Assembly: GCA_026874595.1 (NCBI GenBank)
Contig: CM049316.1
Location: 44,035,695 to 44,099,694 of the forward strand
Length of the DNA stretch: 64,000 nucleotides
From: Sipunculus nudus
Taxonomy: Eukaryota; Annelida; Sipuncula; Golfingiida; Sipunculidae
Reading direction: 5' to 3'
This document shows, piece after piece, positions 50,660 to 62,503 of the stretch. The notes under the pieces were generated by a model. It worked only from the letters and a program-made list of their open reading frames with translations, did not search any database and had not been told where the DNA came from. Both the position numbers and the translations under genes were made by a program. How positions within the stretch are numbered: the first letter of the stretch is position 1; the number at the start of each line of letters is the position of its first letter.

Positions 50660-50661
<2 letters not shown>
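50506..50661 (+). mobile_element. tRNA-like SINE, family C copy 2
   Basis: Direct copy of 50,231-50,386 starting 275 bases downstream. The B box has lost a base (GGGTTCAATCCCGGATCGG). It ends exactly at a (TA)n array. Confidence 0.6.

Positions 50662-50729
<68 letters not shown>
50662..50729. repeat. (TA)n microsatellite
   Basis: About 34 TA units without interruption, starting at the 3' end of the SINE copy. Confidence 0.95.
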
Positions 50730-50732
<3 letters not shown>

Positions 50733-50839
50733 TTAAATTGCCTTTGCTATCAGTGGCGGATCCAGGGGGAGCGCCTTTGGCGCGCGGCAACCCGTAGGGC
50801 TGCATTAATTATCTCTCATTTTATCTGGGCAGAGGCTAT

Positions 50840-51373
50840 ATTGCCGGTACAGGTAAATAGCCTGTTACATACAAATGTCTGTTTTGCCGGCACAATAAAG
50901 ACACCCACCGAGCTTTTATTGTGTCATAAATATATATGCTTACATGGGGCCCTCATTTAATTATAAAGAAGTTGTATAAGCATAAGTGTGTTTGTGCAAT
51001 GGCGTCTGTATAAACACCGTCCATTTAGATGATCCCGTTTGTGGTATTGTGGTCACATCATGAAAGAGGGTACTGACATAATTAGGTGGTTGTTTGTGTC
51101 ACTGTTGGTGTTATGTGTCAGGGAAGATGACCTGATAACACTGTGAGTAATGCTGTAGACTATGTATAAAAACAAGAGGTAATAAGCGTAAAATAACTGT
51201 ATTGCTGTTGAGAATACACAAACATATATACATTAGACTATACATAACCATAGACCAGTAGGCTATATTACTGGAAATGCTTACCATGAACTATGTGTTA
51301 TAGACTATGCATAAAAATTGGTAATAAGTGTATAATAATTGTATTGCATTTGAGAATACACAAACATATATAC

Positions 51374-51425
<52 letters not shown>

Positions 51426-51804
51426 ATATATATATAAGCATAGCGCAGTGGGCTATATAGCTGGTAATGCACACTTTAAACTATGTTGTAAATTTTGTAT
51501 AAAAAAAATAGGTACTAAGTGTAAAATGATTTTATTATTCATGGCTTTTCTCATTGCAGAGCCCTCTTTGAAGGTTTGACTATTATGACACAAACAAACT
51601 CAAACAACCCACCTAATTAAGTCAGTACTCCCTTCAATAATGTGACCATAATAGCACAAACTCACATTTGCTTAAACAACTCCTCTAATTGAATGAGTGG
51701 CCCCATGTAAGCTTTTTAATGTATGACGCAATAAAAGTTACTGTGGGTGTATTTATTGTACCGGCAAAATAGACATTTATATGAAGTAGGCCTGTATCGG
51801 CAAT
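50840..51804. mobile_element. long inverted-repeat (foldback-like) element
   Basis: The left arm (50,840-51,120) and the right arm (51,578-51,804, reverse-complemented) align along their whole length. Paired blocks in order are ATTGCCGGTACAGG, AAATGTCT.TTTTGCCGG, CAATAAA.ACACCCAC, CTTTTATTG.GTCATA, GCTTACATGGGGCC, TGGTCACAT and TACTGAC.TAATTAGGTGG. The left arm carries about 47 extra bases before TGGTCACAT. The spacer (51,121-51,577) holds a tandem unit starting TAGACTATG.ATAAAAA at 51,156 and 51,301, with a third partial copy near 51,488. No open frame of useful length lies inside, so this is a non-autonomous DNA element. Confidence 0.8.
51378..51436. repeat. (TA)n microsatellite inside the foldback spacer
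   Basis: TA tract with one TTTA interruption. It expands the second copy of the spacer tandem unit. Confidence 0.95.
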
Positions 51805-51984
51805 AGAGCTACTATGATTATCTAATTATCCAATTTTCGTGATTAATTTTCGTTTTTTTTTTATATTTCTTTTTATTAATTAGCAATTAGATTTTATATT
51901 AGTTATCTGCAGTTTATTACTTTCACATTCATTAGTTGAGGATGGGGATATTAATGAACAGCTACAGAACAACTGCAGAGCAAC

Positions 51985-52080
51985 AGGCCCTGGTTAGGGT
52001 CGACCGTGAAAAATCTTACGGCTCTGGTGATACCGGTATTCGATCTGTGCTCTTATAGGAGTCCTGTGTGCTGTCGAAAC
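51985..52080 (-). mobile_element. SINE family A fragment
   Basis: CCCTGGTTAGGGTCGACCGT, then GAAAAATCTTACGGCTC, matches the head-proximal body of the SINE at 25,755-26,136 (GGGGCCGACCGTGAAAAGTC). The adjoining tRNA-like head is largely decayed. Same orientation as the two longer copies. Confidence 0.45.
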
Positions 52081-52620
52081 CACGGACCCCGTTAAATGCA
52101 AAGTTTAACATAAGACTTCAACTTATCAGTTATTTCCATTATTTATTACTTATTCGCCATTGACTTGTTTTAAAACGACTGAAATTTTATATCCTAATTT
52201 TGAAGAAATATAAAATATTGAAATATTGAACCTCTCTACATCCAGTCAAAACGCAACGGCATAAGGGAACAGTTTTCCTGGAACTGTCAATCCTCATTTT
52301 TTAGGGTGAAAATTGCCTCAAAATTTCCTCATTACATTGAATATTCAAAATATTTCCCAATTTGGAAGGTGGATACCTCCTCCTATATGCTCCCCATGTA
52401 CCTGTAACTAACCTTAATGAAACCATGGTTCATTATTGAAAATTTAAAAAAGTCATATTTTCATACATTCAAATATATAACGTATAGTAATAATAATAAT
52501 AATAATAACAATAATATACATACATATACACGTATAAATAAAAAGTTTTCATTGAACCCATACATGCTTATTAGCGCCCCTCCCCCTTTCCCTGTTTTGG
52601 ACTATCTGGATCCGCCACTT

Positions 52621-54004
52621 ATCCCACCCCTCCCTCAATCCTGGCTAAGTCCCTGATTTGGTATTTGGTATTTGCTTCCGCGATCATTCTTGTTCTTGTG
52701 TTCACGTGTGTGTATGTGTTTCTTTACTATATAACTAAGACAATAATGAACGGGATCTCATGAAATTTTCACTACATTTCGGGAACGGGCCAAGAAAGAA
52801 TCGATTAGATTTTGGTGTTGATCCAGTATTTTTTCCTTATTCTGGAGCGTCATCTTGGAATATTCACAAATGTACGAATGAATATGGGTATATCGGCCAA
52901 ATATAAGTAAAAGCACAGTAGGTAAAGTCTCATGCCCCCCCCCCCCCCCATTGTGACCCGGCCACCTGTTCAGGTCACGGTCGAGCGCCGAGCACCTGGG
53001 GGTGACGGTGTCCAGTGTGTTCGCAGAGCGATTTTGTAACTTGTGCTGCGATGGCAGAGGAATGTATCTATCGGGATGCTGATTTCTAGTCTTGGAGACA
53101 GATCTTGTCCTGTTTGCACATAGCTTTTTAGCGTGTACCTGTCCTTATGATGTCGGGTGGGGGCGCTTGTCTGTACTCCATTTTCTCAGCAAATAAGGCC
53201 CGTTTTTTTTCTCCTTCCGTAGAATGTCTCCCGTAAACAAAGTCTAATTGGAACTTACATGAATAACCAATGAATGGCGTCTGTGGTCATTTATTTGACT
53301 GGAAAGTAATGGTCCCTTGGCAGCTTGATCTCTGTATCCTATCAACTCCATTTCTTGTCATGGTTTGCGGTACGTTAGGTTGATATTAATATTATAACTA
53401 TCATAACTATACGCCTCATTTATATGTAAACCTTTTTATTAATAGTCCGCGTTCAATATCACTTCACGTAATATTTAGCATATGCAAAATAAAACTTACA
53501 ATGATGAAACATGAATATCAAGCTATCAATTATATAAGGATTTTCTAGAATTTTATGTGTTATAAATGAAACACAAGAAAAGTGATAAAATTAGAAAATT
53601 AAAAATATAATTATTAAAGCAACCTATGCTATTTTCTTTTATTTTATTATTGAAACGTTTTTTCTTCTTTGTTTATTACAGTGACTTCCTCCTGGTAATT
53701 AGAAAATTAGCTTTAGCACTTCTATTGGAAATATGTTAAAATTGCATTTCATACCATACACCCCATATATTTTGTTATCCTATGTTACAACTCCTGTTTA
53801 CATACAACCCATTTTGTGATACCCATTGGCCATACCAGCTGAAATCATGACGGTATGAAGGAGACCTTACTATGATATGAAACAAGTCGTGTCCTAAATA
53901 TCATTCAGGGACATAAAATTCATAAAAATGTAAATTCTCATGATTTGTATCTAGACCGCAGCTGTTTTCACCATAAGTTATTAATTAAATGCACATAAAT
54001 CCTT
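52621..54004. other. non-coding stretch
   Basis: No gene supported. A 14- to 15-base C run lies at about 52,936-52,950. Confidence 0.6.
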
Positions 54005-54113
54005 GCACACTCCCAGACGCAGAGCTCTGGTTGCATTCTTCTAATGCACTTTATTCAGTTGATTTAATTAGCAAGAGGAATGCAACCAGAGAACTGCGCC
54101 AAGGAGTGTACAC
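54005..54113. repeat. near-perfect hairpin, about 109 bp
   Basis: The left arm reads GCACACTCC, then CGCAG, then CTCTGGTTGCATTC; the right arm, reverse-complemented, gives GTACACTCC, CGCAG, CTCTGGTTGCATTC in the same order with the same spacing. The only unpaired stretches are one four-base and one two-base internal loop and a few single mismatches. The apical loop is about 30 bases, AT-rich. It could be a miniature foldback element or a microRNA-like precursor. No target duplication was seen. Confidence 0.75.
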
Positions 54114-54275
54114 GAACCCATCAAGTACGGATTAGGAAAACGTTTATACGTCTTCTTTCGGTCATCCCCTTCAGTCCGTCAGTTGTCCGTGATTTTGGCA
54201 TACCTGTTGTGAGTCCGTCATTCGTTTGTCATTTGTCCGTCCTCCACTGAACGTCCGTGGTCTAAATGGCCTGTG

Positions 54276-54277
<2 letters not shown>

Positions 54278-54312
<35 letters not shown>

Positions 54313-54429
54313 AGATTATGCAACGAAGTTTTAACCATTTTACTTTGAGCAAGACACAGTAACCCAAACGTTTTTGTGTCATCATTTCAATACATAATTA
54401 TCCTTATCAGTGTTAATACAAAACAAGAG

Positions 54430-54478
<49 letters not shown>
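54278..54478. repeat. (TC)n and (GA)n facing each other
   Basis: A (TC)n tract at 54,278-54,311 and a (GA)n tract at 54,432-54,478 are inverted copies of each other, 120 bases apart. The purine tract continues in degenerate GAAA/GAGG form to about 54,552. Either tract alone can form triplex DNA, and together they can pair as a hairpin. Confidence 0.9.
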
Positions 54479-54481
<3 letters not shown>

Positions 54482-54552
54482 TACACTGTGTATGTTTGTG
54501 GAAGAGAGAGAGGGGGAAAAAGAAAGAGAGAAAGAGAGAGAAAGAAAGAAAA

Positions 54553-55347
54553 TTTATCGATTTATTCTTTAAGTAAAGTTTTTGTTCTCAGTCAGAGACC
54601 AAGGTAAACCTATCAACAGCCGGATAACTTGCCTCGTTGTGAATGCCGAGTTTTGCCGCATCAACCCCTAAGCTACAGACACCAGACATACAAATCCGCC
54701 ACTCAATCAGTTCTATCAGGTTTATATTGGACGTTGGTTTGAATCATAAAATATTAACCCCGGGTTATTTCTGGTAACATGAATCGACTGCGAACATTGG
54801 TCTCTAACAGTAGCTTTGTTAATGCGTCTTGTGCCAATACTGAAATGGAAAATGTTGTGGTTAAATGGGAAAGCACTTTATTTGTGTGTTGCATTGCGTT
54901 TGAATAGAAATATTGCATGCAGAACACATATGAGTACTGAGACTGCATTAAAAATTCACAAACAGGGCAGGTCCCGCACTCATTGAAAAGGGCAGTAGAA
55001 CTGACATATCTATACAAAGAGAAAAAGTTTTGTCTGTCTGATATATTAGTCTATCGGGGATGACAGAGTGATATAACGTCCATTATCGAAAAATGCGCTG
55101 TAAATCTCGATGCATACAATAAGCTAGGATTCTTCACTTTCCAATGATATCATATGTCCGAAATAGATTCCGTTTTAAGTTAGTCAACTGGCAATCTTTT
55201 TCCCTGTTTGTTGAATTTCTGACCGCATATAATACGTCTTCCACGACTCAGATATGATTGTCAATCAGTTCGTGCAAGGCACAGAAAATGAAGGCGGTTA
55301 GCGTATAAAGTGATGGCATGATCACTTCGGTTGTACTTTGACATGTA
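54553..55347. other. non-coding stretch
   Basis: No gene supported. An open frame of 87 codons on the minus strand (54,754-55,017) lacks an ATG start, domain and splice context. Confidence 0.55.
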
Positions 55348-56245
55348 TCCTAACACTACTGGCTGTATTTGGAGAGTGTTTCTTCACTCGTAGCCTATAT
55401 GGTTAACGATACTGTCTGTACATGTAGAGAGATTTCCTCACTCGTAGCCTAGAATTTACTAAACTCTAGCTGTACTTGGAGAGTTATTTCCTCACTCATA
55501 GCCTATATTGTTAACACTAATGGTTGTACATGAAGAATGATATCCTCAATCTTGGCCTATATTGTTAACACTACTGGCTGTACATGTAGAGTGAATTCCT
55601 CACTCGTAGCCTATATTGTTAACACTACTGGTTGTACATATAGAGTGGTTTCCTCACTCGTTGCCTATATTGTTATCACTACTGGTTGTACATGATGAAA
55701 TGATATCCTCAATCGTGGCCTATATTGTTAACACTACTGGCTGTACATGTAGAGTGAATTCCTCACTCGTAGCCTATATTGTTAACACTACTGGTTGTAC
55801 ATGTAGAGTGAATTCCTCACTTGTAGCCTATATTGTTAACACTACTCGCTGGAAATGTAGAGAGAATTCCTCACTCGTAGCCTATATTGTTAACACTACT
55901 GGTTGTACATATAGAGTGGTTTCCTCACTCGTTGCCTATATTGTTATCACTACTGGTTGTACATGATGAAATGATATCCTCAATCGTGGCCTATATTGTT
56001 AACACTACTGGCTGTACATGTAGAGTGAATTCCTCACTCGTAGCCTATATTGTTAACACTACTGGTTGTACATGTAGAGTGAATTCCTCACTTGTAGCCT
56101 ATATTGTTAACACTACTCGCTGGAAATGTAGAGAGAATTCCTCACTCGTAGTCTATATTGTTAACACTACTGGCTGTACATATAGAGTGGTTTCCTCACT
56201 CGTAGCCTATATTGTTAACACTACATGCTGTAAATATAGAATGAT
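55348..56245. repeat. 54-bp minisatellite, about 17 copies
   Basis: The unit in pieces is CCTCACTCGTAGCCTATATT, GTTAACACTACTGG, TGTACATGTAGAGTGAATT. The first four units are diverged. 55,616-55,886 and 55,887-56,157 are almost identical 271-bp blocks of five units, one of which is 55 bp long (containing CATGATGAAATGATAT). Because 54 is a multiple of three, a plus frame stays open for up to 136 codons, but the 55-bp unit shifts it in every block, so coding is unlikely. Confidence 0.95.
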
Positions 56246-56429
56246 TTCGATGCAACACAACGAATGGTCCTTTCAATGCAGGTTTAAATATAATTGACCC
56301 AAAGGAGACCCTTATGGCTAAAATAAAAGTACCTACTGGGTCATGGCTAAACGGAAAGGCTTGTGTATCCTTATACATATACATATATATTTATAATATA
56401 ATATATATAATATATAACTAATCAAAGCA
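56246..56429. other. AT-rich non-coding
   Basis: Irregular TA-rich stretch at 56,377-56,420; nothing else seen. Confidence 0.6.
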
Positions 56430-56596
56430 TCCCCATGGCTCAGATGATGGTGCTCGGTAGTCGGTATAGGGGTGGAGGAAACCGGAGAACGCAGAGAAAA
56501 TCACCGGCCTCGGACGAGCAACTAAAACTCTCTCTCATAGCCACACCGGTTATCGAACCCGGTCGCCATTGGAGAGAGCCGAGCGTTATACCCCGC
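56430..56596 (-). mobile_element. tRNA-derived SINE, family D
   Basis: On the minus strand GGTATAACGCTCGGCTCTCT, then GACCGGGTTCGATAACCGGT, contains an exact B-box core (GGTTCGATAACC) after an A-box-like region. The body has TTCTCTGCGTTCTCCGGTTT, and a related body segment lies at 41,375-41,450. The element borders (TA)n on its head side. A complete cloverleaf is not formed. Confidence 0.6.
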
Positions 56597-56605
56597 GACT
56601 TTCCA

Positions 56606-56661
<56 letters not shown>
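56597..56661. repeat. (TA)n microsatellite
   Basis: About 32 TA units. Tyr-Ile repeat frames across it are artefacts. Confidence 0.95.
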
Positions 56662-56664
<3 letters not shown>

Positions 56665-59600
56665 TGGGCACCATTTCCCCAGTGGATATGCCCCATCACA
56701 ACAGCCGTCTGTACCTCCTGGATCAGCCCCTGTAATGGACATGAACTGAATTTACCTACCCCACATCCCAGACAATTCCCGTTTGTCTCCTACACTGCTG
56801 CAAATCTGTAATATTGCAACGCTCCACGTATAAATTGCCTTTATATTCAGGTTTTGCTAATTCTTTGGTGTTAAAAAAAAGGTTGCGTGATGGTTGTATA
56901 GAGTAAGGGTATTTCATGTTTAGTGCTAAAAAACTGCTACTGTCGCACTGTGTCATAATCGTAGATCATCAAAGTAACTATTGTTTAGGGCTCTGACAGG
57001 GCAGCGCCGTAGGTTCTAACAATATTCACACGAGTTACTGGGTGTGAAACTGTTACACCCATTTCTGTAACAGAGCAAGTGATCACCTGTCTGATTGGTC
57101 CTAGATACAAATTGCCTTGACCAAGAATGACAACGAACTTGCTATCAAATTTAGACTGCATACAGATTAAATATTGACCTCAAGACCCAAGACTTCATTG
57201 CAGACATATACGTTTTAAATTAAACTTTGTATTTGAAATACTAACAGTAATGTCACTGATTCTTTAAAAAAGTCAATATACACCTTTATTTAGACCAGGC
57301 ACAACTTTCTATATTAAAAAAAAATATATCATAATATTTCGCAAATCACCATGGCTTCGCCAGATGGCCAGCTATTAGGAATTTCCATGTGCTGGTTTGT
57401 CTGTTCGTAGGTTTACGCAAACAAACAAACGCAAAATAGTCGTTTATATTCCTGCCCATTTGGGACCGGGGTGGTTACATCACTTGGCAACCTAATTGGG
57501 TTGAGAAGTTATATAAAAGCATAGTCTGTCTCTACAGGAGTATTTATATTAGTATGTCTTTGTTATACGGAAAAGAGAAAAAGTATCTGAGATATCATAA
57601 AAACAGGAACAAAGGAAGAAAAATAGTGAAAATGAAAATAATACAAGTTTTTAATAATTTTCTCAACTATAAATAGGGAAACCCCTTGAAAACCAACCCT
57701 TGTTAGACGTACTTCTCGACAATTAGCACCACTATTGTCCCGGTCTAATTTTTAAAACTTGTCATAATTCTTAAACTTGAACACACAACAAAAATAATGA
57801 CTTTGGTTAGCAACATAGATTAAATGCCAAATGTTTTGTTAAATGGACCGTTTAAATGTTACCTTTTAAAAGTAGTTGCTTAACTTAGTTGTTGTCTGGA
57901 CGTATGAAAACCTAAGTAGAAAAATGATTCTGGATACCCGGTGTCATTAAAAATCAATCAGAAAACCTGGGCCAGGCCTTAAGTCAAGAAATAAACTTTG
58001 AGCAAATATTTTTGGACAAACTTTGAAGCAAAGAAATTCTCGTTTATAAGAGGCATCCTATTCCAAAGAAGCAATTTACCCGAACATATGCTGAAGAAAT
58101 TGTATAAGGCTCTTCACTCATTACTCATTAAAACTGATGCTTTGCAACGTGATTAATAATATTGATATTTAAATCAATACAGAGATGTATATGATAAAAT
58201 AGCAGAGTAAATCCTACTCAATTATTTCGTTAGTTCTACTCTTAACGATCTTGTTCCCAAGAGTTTGGTGGAAGTCACCCGACCACAAAGTTTTCTGCGA
58301 AGCATTGATTCCACGACGGTGATAAAAATATTAAGAAATAAACTCTTTGAAATTTTTGAAACCTCACACCACGCACGAATGGCTGCCAGATGATACCTTC
58401 ATTTAATGACAGATTCTGCATCTGAAATAAGAAGACTCCTGTTCAAACTGGAGTAGAAGATCTCGTCTTTCACAAAGGCTCGCTCCCCTTTCTATAGGGC
58501 GTGCCCCTGGTATCAATATGGCGCGACTCATAGACTCAAGTTTGTTTGAACCATTTGAAACCTTCAGTGCCAAGGCCTTTGTGCATAGATCTCTTACTCA
58601 AACAGCGTTACTGGCTCTGTATACAGCAGCTACACTAGATGTGCCCCGAGTCTGAACTAGGCGACCCTTTCTCCTCAGTTGGGAGGTACACAGAAGAAGT
58701 TAGATATACTGAGTGGCAAGACTTGAGTGTCATGCATCGACCTCTTCTCTTGACAGAGCTGGTCCACTGGTAATATTTTCCTTTCTCATTTTTAGTATAA
58801 ACGAATAAGGATTTCTTTTACAATTAGTAAAGGGAATCGCCCGAAATAGTGGGCGTAACCATCACTCTATAAATGCCCACAGATATTTAAGTAAAAAGGT
58901 TTTTTTTCAAAGTAACAGATAAACACATTCTCTGTAGAGAGATGAGTGGTTGATATATCTTCCGGTTTGGTATTTATATGTAGTGACTAGTGTTGCGATA
59001 ATCTTCACCAAACCTAGAGAGTGAAAAAGTCCCGTCATGCATATACAAACGCAATACACTGAGGTCAGATTTGTCTTTTTTAAAACCTACGTTGACAAAA
59101 AAAAGTTTTGCTTTGTCAAGAGACAAATTGATACATGCAAAGACTAAACTTGTATTTGCCAAACCATATTGTCCATTCCTTAACAATCAAAAGAAACTAA
59201 TCCAATACAATTCAGTGAAAGTACAACTGGCGCAGTAAAAGGCCAGTGGTAAAAGAAGGAAAGGCCTTGGTATAATAAGAAGACTGATATATCTTAATAT
59301 CAAAAACTGTATTGGCTGATCCACAGAATAGACAATCGAAAAACATAATAGAAATAAAAAAAGCCATACATTCGAATAAAGCCTGGTCCGGTCAGATACC
59401 TCAGAGTAGGCGGCAAACGTCATACAGTCAAAGGCAAAATGTTCAGAAGAACCTACACAAATCGAAGATTGAATAGTGCTCGGCAAACTCACGCCTATCC
59501 ATCATAGAGCAACCTGGAGAAAAGGTCTAATGAAAAGAACACGTAACAGACCAACTAGTCATGTTACTGCTCTTTACCGATTCAGATAGAGTGTGATTTC

Positions 59601-59693
59601 AGATTTTGTATTACTTAAAGTAACATGAGAATAATGCATTCGTATATTCTTAACTTGTTGATAATCGTGGATTCTTGGTGACAAATTCTTCAC
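56662..59693. other. non-coding stretch
   Basis: No gene supported. CCTGGATCAGCCCCTG near 56,719 resembles a decayed hAT-like end. A minus-strand frame at 59,187-59,492 is hydrophobic but has no recognisable family and no splice context. Confidence 0.55.
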
Positions 59694-59891
59694 CAGAAGC
59701 GGATCCGGGGGGGTCCAGGGGTTCCGGACCCCCTCCCCTTTTCACCCGAAACAACCTTTCTTAAGGGGTTTTAGACGTAATTTTGCGGCCTGGACCCCAC
59801 TTTTCCAGTCGTGATGACCTTTTTTTTTAGGATTTTCATAAGTCCTCCTGGGTTGGACCCCCCCTTTTCCTAAATCCTGGATCCGCCCCTG
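59694..59891. mobile_element. hAT-like MITE, 198 bp
   Basis: The left end is CAGAAGCGGATCCGGGGGGG; the right end, reverse-complemented, is CAGGGGCGGATCCAGGATTT. Both then run into G-rich GGGGGTCC blocks, so the inverted similarity covers about 45 bases. Short length, CAG...GCGGATCC ends and no coding capacity suggest a non-autonomous hAT-like element. An 8-bp target duplication is not visible. Confidence 0.7.
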
Positions 59892-60498
59892 GTCACCGAT
59901 GCTAATGTCACTTGTCTGCAAAGGACGTTGTCCCTGTATTTTAATACAATGTCTATAAGTCATTTTGAGAGTTAATAAGGTATGGAAACTGACACCCAGT
60001 TTGTAAATTTACATTGAAGTGTTCCCTTTTACTAGTGACCGTATCTGCCTGCATGGCAAAAACAATTGTCATGTCTGACCATGGTAAGCATCCTTCGAAA
60101 ACATATGTGACCTAGATGACTTCCAAAATTTTAGAGTCAAATTCAGACATGCTATAAGATAAAGCAAACAAAAACGAAGAAATGCCTCCGGGAGGAATAA
60201 AAAAACCTGAAGCGTTACATCTTGCAACTCATGATGTGTAACACAAACCATAAAATATCGTTGGATTTCCTAAAAACAGTGACATACCCAGCCCTGGTTC
60301 CTTTTACCTATCTATAAAGTACATTTTATTGAGAACATGGCACTCGTTTGGGTCAGATAGTCACAATGCACAAAAAAAAATATATTCAATTTCACTCTTG
60401 ATATATGAAGCAGATGTTGTCTACTTTATGGGTGATGTAGTAATTTATCATATGTGACATAAACAGCCCTGAAAGTCAATTATTCGAGCATTTCCTAC

Positions 60499-60555
<57 letters not shown>

Positions 60556-61999
60556 TTTTGTACAGCATGTTTCGAATGAACTGTCAACGAGCCTATACAA
60601 AAAAACATCTTGTGATTAACTTTTATCCCCAAAATACTGTGTTTTACATCTAAAATGCTGCCCATTCACCTACCTTTTGAAAAGAATTTATGTAATTCCT
60701 GCCTTCCTCTCTCTTTATTTTTATGATCTAAGGGTAATTCTGGTTATGAATAGTTCTTTTAACGCCTCCGTAAGTCGGATTATGAACTTGTTTATATACA
60801 ACGTGTTTTTAAACACAGCGAGGTAGCATATTTGGTAGAAAAGGTCACTTGTTGCAAGACGCAATTTGCAAAGCTCTGGCTTATCTGACTTGCCACCTGA
60901 TGCCCTTGTTGAATTCGTTTTATTTATTTTGCGGTCCCCATTATTATAAACACGCTGATATATAAAAAAAGAAGCAGCCTATGTGCGGTGATATTTACAT
61001 TTTCTCGCCTATTCCAAGGGATTTTCTTTAAATTATAACGGTCAGATAGGTGATTGGGACCATAATAGCTAAAATCTTTGGATGAATACAATTTCTGAAA
61101 ACAACTCAACCTTTAAAGTGGTCTATACGTTTTTTCTATACAAATATTAGACAATGGATGGATCAGGGAGACATTTTTCCCATTGTTGTTGACATTTTAC
61201 TTCAGACAATGTCAGCATTCGCTTTGGAACGAAATAAAAACATTAACCCCCCCCCCCCCGAAAAAATATCTTTAATATTTTGTATATATTGTTTTCTATT
61301 TTTTTTCAATTAAAAAATGGAGTTGCAAAGTGAACATGATGGACTGGACCCCAGTATAGAAAGGTTATCTCATTCTTAGGTCAGTATAGAAGTAATTTAA
61401 GGCAATGTAAATCGAATATCTTTTTTACCCAAGCAGCGATCGATGCATCATGATACACATTTCTATGTACCAAATCCCACTACATAATGCTGTTATGTGT
61501 ACCTAGGCTTTGGAAAATATCCTTTTGGCCTGCACAACAAGGATTCTTTGAGTTGTTTTTAGCGTTAAATTTATCTGTTCAGCTTTTTGTAATATAATGA
61601 CCATGTATTATGATTGTATTGAGGACAACAATATAAATTTAAGAATCGTCGCAAATCAAGGGAATCCGGATCACCTTGTTTCAGATTACATGAGAAAGGA
61701 GCTGCCTGATATCTTTACACTGGCTTTAATGCTCTATATAATGGAGCCATCCGATCTTTTGAAATCCGTGTTTACGTTGATGAAATCAACACTATTAGTC
61801 CGACCGCAGACAATGAAAATATGTATATAGTGTTACTTCGAAAGATGATAACTCCATTTGACAATTGTGTAAGATGGCAAAGTGGCCATTTATACCCATA
61901 CACTCAATCTCATATTTGCGCAGTGTGTGCAATGGCCTGGTTTATATCTTGGGTCCAAGTCTCAAGAAATCCATCACAAAATATTGCTGGATTCACATG

Positions 62000-62055
<56 letters not shown>

Positions 62056-62503
62056 TAGATGCTCATAAAACTTGTTCATAAGGCAAAAAAATAAAAGGTA
62101 TGGTTCTCAGGCACCGCCAGTTTTAAAATTTTAATCCCCCCCCCCGCATTCAAATTTTCTATTTTCATCTTTCAAGAAGATAAAATAATACAATTTTGAA
62201 CATATTTCCTTTGTTATTTATTGCTTTTATCTGTTTAGGAAAACGATTCTGTTATTTTCATGTTTCCCCTGATCATATTACATTTTTATCGAAACATATA
62301 GAAAAAGGAAAATATAAAATTTCGCCCGCCCGCACTGATTTCTGAAAACAATGTGCCTGAGAACAAACCTTTTTTTTTGCCTAATACTTCCATTTTTGTA
62401 AGCTTGTTTGAAAGTTTATTTTCACTTTTTTATTGCAAATATGGAATAGGACTCTTGCTTATTATCCGACACCCGCAAACCCTTATTACCATTTTTAATA
62501 TTT
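59892..62503. other. non-coding, with two (TA)n arrays
   Basis: No gene supported. (TA)n at 60,503-60,552 and 62,006-62,051; C runs at about 61,248-61,259 and 62,136-62,144. The 77-codon frame at 61,597 has no domain. Confidence 0.6.

Larger units (their letters stand above)
50751..52620. mobile_element. possible hAT-like element borders
   Basis: CAGTGGCGGATCCAGGGGGA at 50,751 and CTGGATCCGCCACTT ending at 52,620 are inverted and match over 14 bases (AGTGGCGGATCCAG). Ends of the CAGTGGCGGATCCAG type are common in hAT-like elements. No 8-bp target duplication is evident and the interior holds an unrelated-looking inverted-repeat element, so the two ends may come from different insertions. Confidence 0.35.

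Noticed and set aside
50089-50960. Tyr-Ile repeat frames here and at 51.3, 56.4-56.8 and 62.0 kb
   Set aside because: They are direct readings of (TA)n arrays.
55616-56297. Repeat protein with an 18-residue period
   Set aside because: The 54-bp unit keeps a frame by arithmetic, but a 55-bp unit in each block breaks it, and no start context or domain is present.
59742-59963. Small minus-strand protein with DQGRIQDLGKGG
   Set aside because: It is a translation of the hAT-like MITE and flank; such peptides recur in databases as repeat artefacts.
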